Below, one piece after another: positions 43,947 to 53,171 of a stretch of DNA of 64,000 nt. The DNA is from Amorphoplanes friuliensis DSM 7358 (GTDB taxonomy: Bacteria; Actinomycetota; Actinomycetes; Mycobacteriales; Micromonosporaceae), in contig NC_022657.1 in NCBI RefSeq assembly GCF_000494755.1, positions 2,456,001-2,520,000 of the forward strand, read 5' to 3'. Each line of letters begins with the position of its first letter. Positions within the stretch are counted from its first letter, which is position 1. A program made the position numbers and the translations under genes. The notes under the pieces are model-generated. The model saw nothing but the letters and a program-made list of their open reading frames with translations. It ran no database searches and was not told the origin of the DNA.

Positions 43947-45755
43947 TCAGGCGAGGTCGGCGGCGAAGAGGTCGGCGCCGCGGGCCGGTGTCAGGCCGGT
44001 GGTCGGCACGGTGAACCAGAAGATGCTGCCGCCACCCGGGTTCGGGTCGACGCCGAGCTCACCACCGTGCAGGTCCACGATGCGCCGGCACACGGCCAGA
44101 CCCAGCCCGGTGCCCGGGAAACCCTCCGCGGCCGGGGCCCGGTGGAACGGCGCGAAGATGCGGGTCCGCTGCTCCTCCGGTACGCCGATGCCACGGTCCG
44201 CCACCTCGATACGCCACCAGCCGGGGACGTGCTCGCGGGCGCCGATCGTGACGCGTGCGGCCGTGCCGTGGCGTACAAAACGTACGGCGTTGTCGACGAG
44301 CTGGCCGAGGACCTCGCCGAGCAGTTCGGCGTCGGCGGTCACGGCCGGCAGGTCGCCGACGTCGATGCTGGGACGCTCACCGGTGACGTGGTCGAGGCGC
44401 CCGGCGACCACGCCGAGGGCGAGCCCGCCGGCGTCGACCGGTTCGAGCTTGAGGGCGGCGTCGGCCGCCGAGGAGTACGCGAGCAGGTCGTCGACGAGCG
44501 CCAGCATGCGCCCGGTGCTGCGCCCGATGCGGTCGAGGAACCCGCGCGAGGCCTCGTCCAGCGGTCCCGCGTCCTCGAGCAGCAGTTCGGTGAAGCCGGC
44601 GATGGTGTGCAGCGGTGCGTGCAGGTGGTCGGCGGCTGCGGTGGCGAAGCCGGTCAGTTCGGCCTCGCGCTCCCGCAGCTGTGCCTCGGCCGTGCGGGTG
44701 CGCTCGTGCAGGACGGCTTCGGCGGCGCGGGCGCGGTCGATCTCCGCGCGGCTGTCGGCGGCGGCCTGGCGGGCGTGGTCCTCGGCGCGGTGGCGTCCGC
44801 GGTCGGCAACCAGCAGCAGGCCGGCGGCGACAACGCTGATCAGCGCCGAGCCCAGCAGGGTCAGCGGGGCCGCGGCGGCGCGTCCGGCGCTGACCAGGGC
44901 GGTGGTGGGGCGTACCAAAATTTGCCAGGTGTGACCGGCGAGCGCGACGTCGACGGTGCCGCGGCTCTCGCCCAGCGGGCCGCCGCCCTCGGCCCAGCGG
45001 GCCACCTCGTGGGTGACACCGTCTCCGGAGGTCTCGGTCAGCACGGTGGCGACGCCGGTGACACCGGCGGCGCGCAGTGACTCGCGCAGCAGGTCGGGGG
45101 CGCGGACGCCGATGACGACCCAGCCGCGGAAGCCGTTCTCGTGGACGGGGGAGATCAGTTCGAACGCGGGCTGGCGGTGGGCCGGTGGCAGGCCGAGGTC
45201 GGCGGGGAGCACGTGGGCGGGGCTGGCGACCAGGCGGCCGCTCTCGCGGGCCAGGTCCAGGCCGCGGGCGAGCGACGGTTCGGGGTTCAGCGTGGTACGC
45301 GGCGGCGGGTTGCTGCCGTCGACGGTGTGCTGGGCCAGCACCGTGCGGTTCGCGTCGACGACAACAACCTGGTGCGCGCCGGGCAGGGTGTCGCCGGTGA
45401 GGCGGGCGACGGCGGGCGACAGGCGTGCGGCGGGTTCGGTGGCGGCCGCGGCGACGAGGCTGTGCATGGTGTCGGCGTACCGCTGGAAGGTGGTGTCTAG
45501 GGCGCCGCGCACGCTAGCGGTGCGCAGGGCGAGGGCCGCGGTGCTCGCGTCCTGCTCGGCCAGGGCGAGGCTGGTGGCCGCGGTCGCGCCCGTGCCGAGC
45601 CCGAGGGCGAGCACGGCGCCGGCCAGGGCCGCGCCGCGCCTGCTGATCACCTTCCGGATTTCCACGAACCCTTCATCGACGCTGCCACGACCGTGTTGAG
45701 CTGCGGGGGCGTCGGTTGCCGCATTGCTCCCGTTCCCGGCGAGCGATGCTCGCAT
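43947..45755 (-). CDS. CHASE-type sensor histidine kinase
   Basis: About 602 residues from ATG 45755; a GTG at 45773 is also possible. An N-terminal helix (about 40-62), a CHASE-like extracellular domain (about 70-280, with AFELISPVHENGFRGWVVIG) and a second helix (about 300-320) lead into a coiled coil (about 325-375). HisKA follows with phospho-acceptor His in ADHLHAPLHTIAGF, a variant of the SHELRTPL motif, then a HATPase domain (DRGIGVPEEQ, GTGLGLAV). It is divergent from the receiver gene at 45809, its likely partner. Confidence 0.8.
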   Translation of the reverse strand: MRASLAGNGSNAATDAPAAQHGRGSVDEGFVEIRKVISRRGAALAGAVLALGLGTGATAATSLALAEQDASTAALALRTASVRGALDTTFQRYADTMHSLVAAAATEPAARLSPAVARLTGDTLPGAHQVVVVDANRTVLAQHTVDGSNPPPRTTLNPEPSLARGLDLARESGRLVASPAHVLPADLGLPPAHRQPAFELISPVHENGFRGWVVIGVRAPDLLRESLRAAGVTGVATVLTETSGDGVTHEVARWAEGGGPLGESRGTVDVALAGHTWQILVRPTTALVSAGRAAAAPLTLLGSALISVVAAGLLLVADRGRHRAEDHARQAAADSRAEIDRARAAEAVLHERTRTAEAQLREREAELTGFATAAADHLHAPLHTIAGFTELLLEDAGPLDEASRGFLDRIGRSTGRMLALVDDLLAYSSAADAALKLEPVDAGGLALGVVAGRLDHVTGERPSIDVGDLPAVTADAELLGEVLGQLVDNAVRFVRHGTAARVTIGAREHVPGWWRIEVADRGIGVPEEQRTRIFAPFHRAPAAEGFPGTGLGLAVCRRIVDLHGGELGVDPNPGGGSIFWFTVPTTGLTPARGADLFAADLA

Positions 45756-45808
45756 AACGGATATATTCGGCACGGCACGAAGGCCGGCCCGGGCGGGGGA
45801 GGGGGACG

Positions 45809-46183
45809 ATGAGCACGATCCTTCTCGTCGAGGACGATCCCGACATCCGTCACCTGGTGACCTACAAGCTGACCAAGGGTGGCCTGGACGTGATCGGCGT
45901 CGGTGACGGGATCGCCGCTCTGCGGTCGGCCCGTGAGCAGCCGCCGGATCTGGTCCTGCTCGACGTCCGGATGCCGAAGATGTCGGGCATCGAGGTCTGC
46001 CGCGAGTTGCGGGCCGGGCCGCTGCCCGCGACCGTCCCGATCATCATGCTCACCGCGCGCTCGCGGCCCCAGGACCTCGAGCAGGGCTACGCGGCCGGCG
46101 CGACCGACTACATCGTGAAGCCGTTCAGCCCCCGCGACCTGCTGGAACGTGTCGAGGCCGCCCTGGCCCGGGTCGGCAGCTGA
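45809..46183 (+). CDS. Stand-alone receiver-domain response regulator
   Basis: 124 residues, GGGGGAGGGGG before the ATG. Receiver pocket residues E8, D9 and D10, phospho-acceptor D52 in LLDVRMPK, T82 and K104 in VKPFSP are present. No output domain. It shares a TGATG overlap with the HEAT gene, so expression is coupled. It is paralogous in style to the regulator at 26077. Confidence 0.85.
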   Translation: MSTILLVEDDPDIRHLVTYKLTKGGLDVIGVGDGIAALRSAREQPPDLVLLDVRMPKMSGIEVCRELRAGPLPATVPIIMLTARSRPQDLEQGYAAGATDYIVKPFSPRDLLERVEAALARVGS

Positions 46184-47292
46184 TGCTCGGGCTGTTCACC
46201 CTGGTCATCGAGATCCTCGCCGGTGTCGTGGCCGCGACCGCCCTGGGTATCGTCGCCGTGCGGGTGTTCCGCAAGGTCCGCCAGCGCAAGCGGGCCGCGC
46301 TGGCCGCCGGGCCGCGCCGCGCGCTGCTGGCCTTCGTCGCCGACAACGGCGAGCAGGGCAGCCACGATCTGGTGGCCATCCCCGACGACGCGTGGCGCGC
46401 CGCCGAGCCGGGTGCGCTGGCGTTGCTGGGCAAGCTGCGCGGCGAGGCGCACCTCGGGCTCGTCTCGGTCTTCCTGCGCCGCGGCATCGCCCGGTCCGCG
46501 CTGCGTGACCTGCACTCGCGCAGCCGGGTCAAGCGGGCGCGGGCCGCGCAGGTGCTCGGCAACCTCGAGCTGCGCCAGGCCGTGCCCGAGCTGTGCCGGC
46601 TGCTGACCGACCGCCACGCCGAGGTGCGCGTGGTCGCCGTGCGGGCGCTGGGCCGCATCGGGGACCCGGCCGCCGCCTGGCGGATCATCGCCAGCCTGGA
46701 CCGCTCCGACCCGCTGCCGTCGCTGCTGGCCACCCACACCCTGGTCCAGCTGGGCGCCGAGGCCGAGGTGACCCTGTCGGCCGCTCTCGATCACCCGCAG
46801 GCCCGGGTGCGGGCGGTCTGCCTGGACGCGCTCGGCCTGCTCGGCGCGACCGCCTCGGTGCACCGGGTCGCCCGGGTGCTCAAGGACGACGCCCACCTCG
46901 ACGTGCGGGTCGCGGCCGCGAACACCCTGGGCAAACTCGGTACGCGTACCGCACTGGAACCGCTGACCCGGGCGCTGCACGCGTCACGGCCCCCGGCGCT
47001 GCGGGCCGCCGCCGCCCGAGCGCTCGGCGACCTGGGTGCGCCCTCGGCGGTGCCGACGCTGGCGACGCTGCTCGACGACGACGATTTCCACGTCGCACAC
47101 GAGTCCGCGCACGCGCTGCGCCGGCTCGGCCGCCCGGGCGCGCAGGCGCTGGTCGCCGCGGTCGAGGCCGAGCAGGCGCGGGCGCACGCCGACGGGGCCG
47201 GCGCCCACGCGCGCCCGTCCGCGTCGGCCAGCCACGCCCAGGAGGCGCTGGCGTTGTCCCGGGTCGGTGTCAAGGTGGAGGTCGCCGCGTGA
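46183..47292 (+). CDS. Membrane-tethered HEAT-repeat protein
   Basis: 369 residues. One N-terminal membrane helix (about 5-27) is followed by a basic stretch and at least six HEAT/PBS-lyase-type repeats (about 125-325). Examples are VRVVAVRALGRIGDPAAAW, VRAVCLDALGLLGATASVHR and LRAAAARALGDLGAPSAVPT. Such arrays are protein-binding scaffolds. It lies between a receiver and a glycosyltransferase in a tightly overlapping operon. A role as a membrane scaffold that transmits the receiver's state to the glycosyltransferase is an inference. Confidence 0.8.
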   Translation: MLGLFTLVIEILAGVVAATALGIVAVRVFRKVRQRKRAALAAGPRRALLAFVADNGEQGSHDLVAIPDDAWRAAEPGALALLGKLRGEAHLGLVSVFLRRGIARSALRDLHSRSRVKRARAAQVLGNLELRQAVPELCRLLTDRHAEVRVVAVRALGRIGDPAAAWRIIASLDRSDPLPSLLATHTLVQLGAEAEVTLSAALDHPQARVRAVCLDALGLLGATASVHRVARVLKDDAHLDVRVAAANTLGKLGTRTALEPLTRALHASRPPALRAAAARALGDLGAPSAVPTLATLLDDDDFHVAHESAHALRRLGRPGAQALVAAVEAEQARAHADGAGAHARPSASASHAQEALALSRVGVKVEVAA

Positions 47293-48749
47293 CCGAGGAG
47301 CTCATCCGCGAGGTCCTGCGCTACACCGATGTGGCGATCCTCGCCTACTTCGTCGCGCTCAACAGCAGCTATCTGGTGCTGATCGTGATGGCGGGGCTCG
47401 AGTTCGGCAAGCATCTGCGGCGCGTCCCGTTCGCCGGTGCCGACGACATGTTCCGCAGCCCGCTGACCCTGCCGGTGAGTGTGATCGTGCCCGCGTACAA
47501 CGAGGGGGCCGGGATCGTCGCGGCGGTGACCGCGATGACCTCGCTGCGCTACCCACGCTACGAGGTGGTGGTCGTCGACGACGGTTCCAGTGACGACACC
47601 TTCGAGCTGCTGCGCGAGCAGTTCGACCTGGTGGAGGTGCCCAGGGTGGTGCCCGCTGAGATCCCGTACCAGAGCCAGGTCCTGTCCGTGCACGTGGCGC
47701 GGGCCAATCCGGAGACCCTGACCGTGGTGCGCAAGACCAACGGCGGCAAGGCCGACGCGCTCAACGTCGGCATCAACCTGGCCCGGCACCCGCTGATCTG
47801 CATGGTCGACGCGGACTCGGTGCTCGACCCCGACGCGCTGCTGTCGGTGGCCAAGCCCTTCGGTGACGACCCGCTGCGGGTGGTGGCCTGCGGTGGTGTG
47901 GTGCGCATCGCCAACGGCTGCAAGGTGGTCGGCGGCCGGGTCGTCGACGTGCGGATGCCCAAACAGTGGCTGGTCCGCATCCAGGTGGTCGAATATCTGC
48001 GGGCGTTCCTGATGGGCCGCACCGGCTGGTCGCGTCTCGGGGGCCTGGTGGTCATCTCGGGCGCGTTCGGGGTCTTCCGCCGTGACCTGGTCGTGCAGGT
48101 CGGTGGCATGGACCCGGCGACCATCGGCGAGGACGCGGAGCTGGTCGTCCGGCTGCACCGCCACCTGCGCGAACGCAAACAGGACTACCGCGTCATCTTC
48201 GTGGCCGAGCCGGTGAGCTGGAGCGAGGCGCCCTCGAGCCGCAAGGTGCTGCGCCGGCAGCGCCGCCGCTGGCACCGCGGCATCGCCGAGATCCTGGGCA
48301 AGCACCGGCGGATGATCCTCAATCCCCGCTACGGCCGCATCGGGCTGGTCGCGCTGCCCTACTACGTCGTCTTCGAGCTGCTGGCGCCGTTCATCGAGCT
48401 GGGCGCGCTGGTGCTGCTGCCGCTGGGGCGCTGGGCCGGCGCCGTCGACACCGCGTTCCTCTGGCGTTTCATCCTCGTCGCCTACGGCTACGGCCTGCTG
48501 GTCAGCCTGATCTCGCTGTTCATCGAGGAGGTCTCGTTCCACCGGTACCCGCGCTGGGGCGATCTGGTGCGCGGTGTCGCCGCCGCGGTCATCGAGAACT
48601 TCGGTTACCGGCAGATGCTGGCCGTCTGGCAGGTCGCCGGGGCCTTCGGTGCGCTGCACGGCCGCAAGGCCGAGTGGGGCACCATGCACCGCGAGGGTTT
48701 CGACACCGCCGAGTCACGCGAGCCGGTCAGCGTGGGCGTCGACCGCTGA
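47289..48749 (+). CDS. Processive family 2 glycosyltransferase
   Basis: 486 residues from GTG 47289 in a 4-bp overlap with the HEAT gene. An N-terminal helix is followed by a GT2 catalytic domain with VVDDGSSDD, DADSV (metal site), the acceptor-binding GEDAEL and QRRRWHRG (QxxRW) motifs. Two to three C-terminal helices form the channel region. This is the cellulose synthase/NagE/IcaA-type architecture, so it should extrude a beta-linked polysaccharide. The 3' end overlaps DUF3159 by 36 bp. Confidence 0.85.
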   Translation: MTEELIREVLRYTDVAILAYFVALNSSYLVLIVMAGLEFGKHLRRVPFAGADDMFRSPLTLPVSVIVPAYNEGAGIVAAVTAMTSLRYPRYEVVVVDDGSSDDTFELLREQFDLVEVPRVVPAEIPYQSQVLSVHVARANPETLTVVRKTNGGKADALNVGINLARHPLICMVDADSVLDPDALLSVAKPFGDDPLRVVACGGVVRIANGCKVVGGRVVDVRMPKQWLVRIQVVEYLRAFLMGRTGWSRLGGLVVISGAFGVFRRDLVVQVGGMDPATIGEDAELVVRLHRHLRERKQDYRVIFVAEPVSWSEAPSSRKVLRRQRRRWHRGIAEILGKHRRMILNPRYGRIGLVALPYYVVFELLAPFIELGALVLLPLGRWAGAVDTAFLWRFILVAYGYGLLVSLISLFIEEVSFHRYPRWGDLVRGVAAAVIENFGYRQMLAVWQVAGAFGALHGRKAEWGTMHREGFDTAESREPVSVGVDR

Positions 48750-49370
48750 CTGCGGATGCCGCAGGCCGGGGTGCTCCGGCGGCAGGCTGCGGCGGATCAC
48801 CCACCAGCTGACCGCGAGGCACGCCGCGACCAGCGGCCAGGTCAGCACCCCGCGGGCGATGCCCAGTGCCACGACGGCGTGCGCGGCCCACAGCGGCACG
48901 AACACCGCGAGCCGGACCAGATATTGAGCCACCCAGACCCAGCTGCCCAGACAGTACGCCCGCAGCAGCGCCGGATCGCGCCGCCACCGCGTCTTCTGCC
49001 CGAGCACCGTACCGACGATGACACCCAGCAACGGCCAGCGCACGACGATGCTCACGGCCCACAGCAGGGCACTGGCGGCGTTCGTGACGATCTGCAACAG
49101 GAAGAAGTCCTCGGCCCGGCCCGTACGCAGAGCGACCAGCGCGGCGACGCAGACGCCGAGCAGACCGATCAGGACCGCGCGGGGTTTGTCACCGGCGCGC
49201 AGCCGCCAGCCGGCGACCCCGACGGCGGCGACGATCGCGGCGGCGGCGCCGATCCAGAGGGACCGTCCGCCGATGAGCCAGGCGGCGACGAAGACCACCG
49301 GGGGCACGGTCGCGTCCAGCGCGGCCCGGCGGCCACCCAGCAGATCGGCCAGCGACTCCGGTTGCGCCAC
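48714..49370 (-). CDS. DUF3159 membrane protein
   Basis: 218 residues from GTG 49370. Six hydrophobic segments and the LRTGRAEDFFLLQIVTNAAS and GSWVWVAQYLVRLAVFVPL motifs typify DUF3159, a conserved actinobacterial membrane protein of unknown role. Its 3' end overlaps the convergent glycosyltransferase gene by 36 bp. An iron-box-like site lies just upstream (49391-49409). Confidence 0.82.
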   Translation of the reverse strand: MAQPESLADLLGGRRAALDATVPPVVFVAAWLIGGRSLWIGAAAAIVAAVGVAGWRLRAGDKPRAVLIGLLGVCVAALVALRTGRAEDFFLLQIVTNAASALLWAVSIVVRWPLLGVIVGTVLGQKTRWRRDPALLRAYCLGSWVWVAQYLVRLAVFVPLWAAHAVVALGIARGVLTWPLVAACLAVSWWVIRRSLPPEHPGLRHPQSAVDAHADRLA

Positions 49371-49390
49371 ACCCCACCCCGCTCTCCGAG

Positions 49391-49409
49391 TTAGGAAAGC
49401 CTAACCGGT
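49391..49409. promoter_or_regulatory. Putative DtxR/IdeR-type iron box
   Basis: The sequence matches 14 of 19 positions of the DmdR/IdeR/DtxR consensus (TWAGGTTAGSCTWACCTWA) when the palindromic core GTTAGG...CCTAAC is aligned. It lies between divergent DUF3159 and NB-ARC genes, 21 bp from the DUF3159 start. Iron control is a hypothesis. Confidence 0.4.
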
Positions 49410-49430
49410 GCGCGCGCAGGGGTCGCACCA

Positions 49431-49480
49431 GACCGCCCGGGCACCGGTGATCAGCGTCCGATCACCGGTGCCAGGCGGTC
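49431..49480. other. Long hairpin in the divergent intergenic region
   Basis: A 13-bp perfect stem (GGCACCGGTGATC, 49440-49452, with its complement at 49460-49472) has a 7-nt loop and is extended by GACCGCC/GGCGGTC (49431-49437 and 49474-49480). It is not downstream of either flanking gene, so it is not an ordinary terminator for them. It could be an operator or the end of a small minus-strand RNA. Confidence 0.55.
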
Positions 49481-49583
49481 CACCCCCGTTCAGCCGCGCC
49501 GCGCGCCGGTGGTGACCAGGGTCGATTGCCCCGGCCGGTACCGGCGTCGTGCGGACGTACAGTTACGGTCTCCTGCGCGGCCC

Positions 49584-49612
49584 GGCGTTACCAGGGCGTT
49601 AACCGGGCGTTC
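49584..49612. promoter_or_regulatory. Three direct heptamer repeats (SARP-like box)
   Basis: GGCGTTA (49584-49590), GGCGTTA (49595-49601) and GGCGTTC (49606-49612) repeat at an exact 11-bp period, 36 bp before the start of the NB-ARC regulator. This is the spacing and unit length used by SARP/OmpR-type activators. Confidence 0.55.
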
Positions 49613-49647
49613 GGAGCGGCAGCGACGGGTTGAGGGGAGCGGACGGG

Positions 49648-51882
49648 TTGTTCGGCGACAAGGTGCGTGCACGCCGCCGGGAGATCGGGCTGAGTCAGGA
49701 GGAGCTGGCCGAACAGGCCAGCATCGACGTCAAGACGCTGCGGATGATCGAGACCGGCCGCCGCACACCCCGGCCCTCCACGATCCGCCGGCTGGCCGAC
49801 GCCCTGCAGCTGTCCGGTGCGGCCCGCGACGAGTTCGTGGCCACCGCCGGTGGTCAGACCCCCGCACCTTCCGGGCCCGCCCAGCTCCCGCCCGACGTCT
49901 ACGGTTTTGTCGGCCGGGTCCCGCAGCTCGACATCCTGGAGAGTGTCACCGCGGCCGCCACCACCGGCCCGGCCGCAGTGGTCATCTCGGCGGTGTCCGG
50001 CTCGGCCGGTGTCGGCAAGACGGCGCTGGCGGTGCACTGGGGACACCGCGTCCGGGCCCGGTTCCCCGACGGCCAGCTCTACGTCAACCTGCGCGGTTTC
50101 GACCCGGCCGGCTCGGCGCTGAACCCGTCCGAGGCGGTCCGCGGTTTCCTGGGCGCTCTGGGTGTGCCGCCGGAGAACGTGCCCGGTGACCTCGACGCGC
50201 AGGTGGCGCTCTACCGCAGCCTGCTGACCGGCAAGCGGATGCTGCTGGTGCTCGACAACGCCCGCGACTCCGCCCAGGTGCGCCCGCTGCTGCCCGGTGC
50301 CAACGGCTGCCTGGTCCTGGTGACCAGCCGCAACGAGCTGACCGGGCTGGTCGCCGGGCACGGTGCCCGGCCGCTGAACCTGGGCCTGCTCAGCACCGGT
50401 GAGTCCCGCGAGCTGCTCGCCGGGCGTCTGGGCGAGCAGCGGCTGGCGGCCGAGCCGGACGCGGTCGACGAGATCATCACCCGGTGCGCCCGGCTCCCGC
50501 TGGCGCTGACCATCGTGGCCGCCCGCGCCGCGATGCGCCCCCAGCTCCCGCTGGTCGAGCTGGCCGCCGAGCTGCGCGACAGCCGCGAACGCCTCGACGC
50601 GCTGACCGGCGACGACCCGGCCAGCGACGTGCGCTCGGTGTTCTCCTGGTCGTCGCGCGCACTGTCGCCGGCGGCGTCGCGGCTCTTCCGCCTGCTCGGC
50701 CTGCACCCCGGCCCCGAGGTCTCGGTCCCGGCCGCGGCGAGCCTGTCCGGCACCGATCCGGACACCGCGGCCCAGCTGCTGGCCGAGCTCACCGGCGCCT
50801 CCCTGCTGGCCGAGAACGCGCCGGGCCGTTTCACCTTCCACGACCTGCTGCGCGCGTACGCGGGGGAGCAGGCCGACGGCGAACCCGGCGAGCAGCGCCA
50901 GGCCGCCCTGCGCCGCATGGTCGACCACTATCTGCACACCGCCCTGGCCGCGGACCGCATCCTCGACGAGCACCGGCTGCCCGCGGCGGTCACCTCGGTG
51001 ATCGACGACGGTGTGGTGCTCGCACCGCTGGACGATTCACCCGGCGCGCTGGCCTGGTTCACCGCCGAGCAGCCGGTGCTGGTGGCGATGGTCGACCAGG
51101 CCGCCCGCACCGGGCTGGACCTGCGTGCCTGGCACCTGGCCTGGGCGCTGGCGACGTACTTCTTCCGGCGCTGGCAGGGCCAGGACTGGGTGGCCACCCA
51201 GAACAGCGCGATGGCCTCGGCCGAGCGCCTCGGTGACGAGCGGCTGCGGGTGCGCACCCACAACGACCTGGCCGGCGGTTTCTACCAGCTGGGCCGCCTG
51301 GACGAGGCCGAGAAGCACATGAAGCTCGCCCTGGACGTCTTCGCCACCCTCGGTGACGTCTCGGCCGAGGCCGGTGGCAACCTCAACCTGGGCAAGGTGC
51401 TGTCCGGCCAGGGCCGCTACCAGGACGCGCTGGTGCACAACCACCGCGGCTACGAGCTCTTCGAGCAGACCGGCTCGTTCTTCGGCCAGGCCGCCGGTCT
51501 CAACGCGATCGGCTGGTGTCACGCCCGCCTGGGCGACTACGAGCAGGGCATCGCCTACTGCGAACGCGCGCTGCGAGTGCACGCCGAAACGCGGGCGTCG
51601 AACATCGGCAGCGAGATCTGGGACAGCCTCGGCTTCGCCCACCACCAGCTCGGCCACTTCACCGAGGCCGCCCACGCTTACGAGCAGGCGGCCACGCTGT
51701 TCAGCGAGAGCGGCGACCAGTACAACACGACCCTGTGCTTGACCCAGCTCGGCCAGGTTCACCTCGACGCCGGCGACAAGGACCGGACGCGGGCCGCCTG
51801 GCAGCGAGCTCTGGACATCCTCGAGGAGCTGCAGCACGAGGACGCCGCCGCGCTGCGTGAGCGGCTGAGCGCCCTGGGCTGA
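49648..51882 (+). CDS. XRE-NB-ARC-TPR transcriptional regulator
   Basis: About 744 residues from TTG 49648 (GGGGAG upstream); TTG 49630 is the alternative. An XRE helix-turn-helix (about 5-60: LSQEELAEQASIDVKTLRMIE) precedes an NB-ARC/STAND ATPase with Walker A GSAGVGKTALA, Walker B RMLLVLDNA and LVTSRN. A winged helical region (FHDLLRAYA) and C-terminal TPR repeats (about 500-735, e.g. NLGKVLSGQGRYQDAL) follow. It is organised like AfsR-family sensors but with an XRE output. The ligand is unknown. Confidence 0.88.
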   Translation: MFGDKVRARRREIGLSQEELAEQASIDVKTLRMIETGRRTPRPSTIRRLADALQLSGAARDEFVATAGGQTPAPSGPAQLPPDVYGFVGRVPQLDILESVTAAATTGPAAVVISAVSGSAGVGKTALAVHWGHRVRARFPDGQLYVNLRGFDPAGSALNPSEAVRGFLGALGVPPENVPGDLDAQVALYRSLLTGKRMLLVLDNARDSAQVRPLLPGANGCLVLVTSRNELTGLVAGHGARPLNLGLLSTGESRELLAGRLGEQRLAAEPDAVDEIITRCARLPLALTIVAARAAMRPQLPLVELAAELRDSRERLDALTGDDPASDVRSVFSWSSRALSPAASRLFRLLGLHPGPEVSVPAAASLSGTDPDTAAQLLAELTGASLLAENAPGRFTFHDLLRAYAGEQADGEPGEQRQAALRRMVDHYLHTALAADRILDEHRLPAAVTSVIDDGVVLAPLDDSPGALAWFTAEQPVLVAMVDQAARTGLDLRAWHLAWALATYFFRRWQGQDWVATQNSAMASAERLGDERLRVRTHNDLAGGFYQLGRLDEAEKHMKLALDVFATLGDVSAEAGGNLNLGKVLSGQGRYQDALVHNHRGYELFEQTGSFFGQAAGLNAIGWCHARLGDYEQGIAYCERALRVHAETRASNIGSEIWDSLGFAHHQLGHFTEAAHAYEQAATLFSESGDQYNTTLCLTQLGQVHLDAGDKDRTRAAWQRALDILEELQHEDAAALRERLSALG

Positions 51883-51983
51883 CCGGCAGGGCGCACCGGC
51901 CGCGTGCGGCACCTATGCTTCGTGTCTTCGCCGGCGGGACCTGTGGTTGGCGATCATGCGGTTCGGGGAAGTGGTGAAGGGGG

Positions 51984-53171
51984 GTGATCCGCGTGCCGGA
52001 CTCGATGGAAGCCGTACGGCGGCTGCTCGATCTGAGGTACCGCAGCCGGCCGGAGGATCTGCCGCCGGCGCTGGCCGATGTCGCGCCGCTGCTCGACGCC
52101 ATCACGGTGACCGTGCTGCTGGTCGACTACGAGCAGATCGCGTTGTGGCCGTTGCAGGGCACGCCGGGCGAGCCCGAGTCGCGCAAGGTCGACGGCACGC
52201 TGGCCGGGCACGCGTTCCGTACCGCGCAGACCACCGACGAGCAGGAGTGCCTGTGGCTGCCGTTGCTGCACGGCGCCGAACGGCTCGGGGTGCTCGAGGT
52301 GTGGCTCAAGAGCGCGCCCGACGAGACGCAGCGCCGTGACTTCCGGGTCATCGCCGCGCTGGTCGCCGAGCTGATCGCGAGCCGGCGTTTCTACGGCGAC
52401 GCGGTGGAGCGCACCCGGCGGCGCCTGCCGATGCAGCTGGCCGCCGAGATCATCTGGAGCCAGCTGCCGCCGCTGACCTTCGCGGCCAACGACGCGCTGG
52501 TCACCGCGGTGCTCGAGCCCTGCTACGACGTGGGCGGCGACGCTTTCGACTACGCCGCCAACGGCGACGTCGTGCACGTCGCGCTCTTCGACACCGTCGG
52601 GCACGGCATCAGCGCCAGCGCGCTGACCACACTCACGCTCAACACGTACAGAAATGCCCGGCGGTCCGGTCTGGATCTGGCCGACACCTACCGGTCGATC
52701 GACAAGTGGATCCGGCGCCAGCATCCGGGGGCGTTCGTGACGGCGCTGCTGGCCGAGCTCGACACCGCCACCGGGACCTACCGGCGGATCTCCGCCGGGC
52801 ATCCCTCCGAGCTGTTCCTGCGCGACGGCCGGGCGTTGCCGGCCCTGCCGACCCCGACGGCCCTGCCGCTGGGGCTGGGACACATGCGGGCCCGCCCGCC
52901 GGCCATCACCGAGGTGACACTGGAGCCGGGCGACACCCTGATGCTCTACACCGACGGCATCACCGAGGCGCGCTCGGCCGACGGCGAGCTCTTCGGCCTG
53001 GACCGGCTCACCGATTTCATCATCGCCCAGCTCACCAAGGGCTCACCGGCCGAGACGATGCGCAAGCTGATCCACGAGATCGTGTCCTACGAGAACGGTG
53101 AGCTGCGCGACGACGCGACGGCCGCCCTGGTGCAGTGGCGGCCGGCGCCGGTCACGCTCTCGCGCTGGTGA
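51984..53171 (+). CDS. GAF-SpoIIE (PP2C) phosphatase
   Basis: 395 residues from GTG 51984. A GAF-like sensor (about 20-150) is followed by a SpoIIE/RsbU PP2C domain (about 170-385): CYDVGGDAFDY with metal-binding Asp, LFDTVGHGISAS, HPSELF and TDGITEARSADGELFG, LRDDATAALV. It would dephosphorylate an anti-anti-sigma factor in a partner-switching system; no such partner is adjacent. Its end overlaps the PAP2 gene by 20 bp, convergent. Confidence 0.87.
   Translation: MIRVPDSMEAVRRLLDLRYRSRPEDLPPALADVAPLLDAITVTVLLVDYEQIALWPLQGTPGEPESRKVDGTLAGHAFRTAQTTDEQECLWLPLLHGAERLGVLEVWLKSAPDETQRRDFRVIAALVAELIASRRFYGDAVERTRRRLPMQLAAEIIWSQLPPLTFAANDALVTAVLEPCYDVGGDAFDYAANGDVVHVALFDTVGHGISASALTTLTLNTYRNARRSGLDLADTYRSIDKWIRRQHPGAFVTALLAELDTATGTYRRISAGHPSELFLRDGRALPALPTPTALPLGLGHMRARPPAITEVTLEPGDTLMLYTDGITEARSADGELFGLDRLTDFIIAQLTKGSPAETMRKLIHEIVSYENGELRDDATAALVQWRPAPVTLSRW

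Noticed and set aside
46593..47288. N-terminal extension of the GT2 open frame
   Set aside because: The stretch lies over the HEAT gene in another frame and is Arg/Gly-rich; the real start is GTG 47289 with a 4-bp overlap.
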